A DNA stretch of 64,000 nucleotides from Effrenium voratum. Taxonomy: Eukaryota > Sar > Dinophyceae > Suessiales > Symbiodiniaceae. The position numbers and the translations under genes were made by a program. Shown piece by piece: positions 63,249-64,000 of the stretch (position 1 is its first letter; each line of letters opens with the position of its first letter). The notes beneath the pieces were generated by a model. That model worked only from the letters and a program-made list of their open reading frames with translations. It was not told the DNA's origin and ran no database searches. The stretch spans positions 1,108,004 through 1,172,003 of the forward strand of contig CAUJNA010003783.1 in NCBI GenBank assembly GCA_963377175.1, in the 5' to 3' direction.

Positions 63249-63900
63249 TTAACACAAAAATGGAACAGAACTTCTCCAGGTTTGCTTGGAGCCCTTGTGC
63301 AGGGCCAGCCAACCCCAATGCCCCCCCCCCCCCCAGCGTAACGCCTTTTTTCCCAGGAAGAAACTGCATCCTCCATCTCTACCACCATCTGCAGGTGGTG
63401 CAGGTGGCACGGCGTGTGGGTCCTGGACGTTGTTGGCTTTGCAGTACTCATCCCACCTGTTTGATGGATGGTCAGAGCAAGCTGCATTCCTGCACCCGTG
63501 GAGCCACCCGGCATAAGTCCAAGAGGAAAAGGTATGGCATCTTCTGAAGCCTCTACACGACTGTGCCTGGTTCTGTGCCTTTTTCTTCCAGCTTTCGTTC
63601 TCCTTGTCGCTTGCCTTGCCAACTGTGCTGAGCTTGCCCTTGCCACTGCTGAGCTTGCCCTTGCTGACCATGCCCACCATGCCCATCATGCCCATCATCT
63701 GTGAATCCATGGTGACATCAGAATCCCGCGCCAGCAAAGCTGGGCCCGCCCTTTCCAGAATCTCAATCTGACATCAAGATCGAGCCCATGAAGCTGGGGA
63801 AGCTGTGACCCTTCTCCACTGGTTCGCCACAACCCCCACGCAATCAGCCACCATCCCAGCCAGGTGGGCTCGGTCCCCTTCAAATTGCGAAGAGCACAAC
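63249..63900 (-). pseudogene. Further upstream - strand coding remnant
   Basis: From 63737 the - strand reads VTMDSQMMGMMGMVGMVSKG and continues with a Lys/Ser-rich stretch. Farther upstream another frame gives FGVELCSSQFEGDRAHLAGM (about 63915-63855), which looks like conserved protein. Frames change at least twice. A 14-C run interrupts it at 63321-63334. I take it as part of the same or a nested element. Confidence 0.4.
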
Positions 63901-64000
63901 TCTACACCAAAACTATGCGTCAGTGTGGTGATGCTTTGCTTCAAGTACTTGTGTTTGTTTTGCTAGCAGTTGGGCTAGCCCCCACCAAAGCCTCCAGCAG

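Larger units (their letters stand above)
59600..63900 (-). pseudogene. Decayed copy of a dinoflagellate multicopy transposon-like protein
   Basis: The - strand encodes, in order, pieces of one long protein interrupted by frame changes. Recognisable elements are a Lys-rich N-terminal piece (62962-62729), a coiled Lys/Glu piece (62530-62306), FLPHDWFAWM (about 60940), VHADGGAFQRNDSITVISM (about 60765-60710), GDGEWFQNKYKLKG with ECCFNCQ (about 60515-60445), FAYDYLHIIEEGVAAHAIAN (about 60305-60245) and TYTGKTMVGFMSSLTHTCLN (about 59747-59690). From memory of dinoflagellate proteomes this order (HGDGGA..., GDWEF...C-x-x-C, D-x-LH-x-x-x-x-G-V, TYxGxDFVG) marks a very large family of unknown function; mobile-element origin is inferred. 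At least five frameshifts show that this copy is dead, unless some are introns. It is the only clear coding signal on the - strand. Confidence 0.75.

Noticed and set aside
1..64000. Spliced-leader gene or relict leader (GCCATTTTGGCTCAAG) marking retroposed genes
   Set aside because: I found no copy of the dinoflagellate leader. Partial matches such as GTGGCTCAAAAACATG near 29981 are not convincing.

Overview
The window looks like nuclear DNA of a dinoflagellate, most likely a Symbiodiniaceae-type (coral symbiont) genome. The reasons are in the sequence. Coding DNA is broken into exons of about 27-130 bp, separated by introns of several hundred to several thousand bases. Acceptors are nearly always AG|G. 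Many donors are GC or GA instead of GT. There are long GA/CT tracts, minisatellites and foldback repeats, and a decayed copy of a protein family that is highly multicopy in dinoflagellates. None of the long uninterrupted ORFs in the first 59 kb looks like a real single-exon gene; genes were found by chaining short exons whose phases and protein motifs agree.

Layout, left to right. (1) 350-7238, + strand: 3' part of a Pumilio/PUF-family RNA-binding protein gene, nine recognisable exons up to a TAG stop. (2) about 10.3-23.26 kb, + strand: ten short open exons with compatible phases (861 bp in total) that would encode a multi-pass membrane protein ending in TAA at 23255-23257; family not named. 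(3) 23.99-45.7 kb, + strand: a gene for a protein made of repeats of the type DG-x-IY-x-IP-x-NA-x-x-VL-x-IDP ... G-x-P-x-x-G-x-x-KW-x-GG, a likely propeller-type repeat protein. At least fifteen exons are seen; its introns hold most of the tandem repeats, and most assigned donors are GC or GA. (4) 49232-50801, + strand: the complete three-exon gene of ribosomal protein eS30, the firmest call here. (5) about 51-54.1 kb: scattered coding-like pieces on the + strand, unidentified. (6) 54.6-58.5 kb: a dense array of AGGAGCTT repeats with palindromic foldback elements. (7) 59.6-63.9 kb, - strand: a frameshifted copy of a dinoflagellate multicopy, transposon-like protein, with short CATATGAG repeats inside it.

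The four genes on the + strand share one polarity, as expected for dinoflagellate unidirectional gene clusters. They do not form one pathway: an mRNA-binding regulator, a membrane protein, a repeat protein and a ribosomal protein. No tRNA, rRNA, spliced-leader gene, CRISPR array or bacterial-type promoter was found. Upstream exons of gene 1, the first exons of genes 2 and 3, and the 3' end of gene 3 could not be located. Exon ends given as 'about' are uncertain by a few codons.
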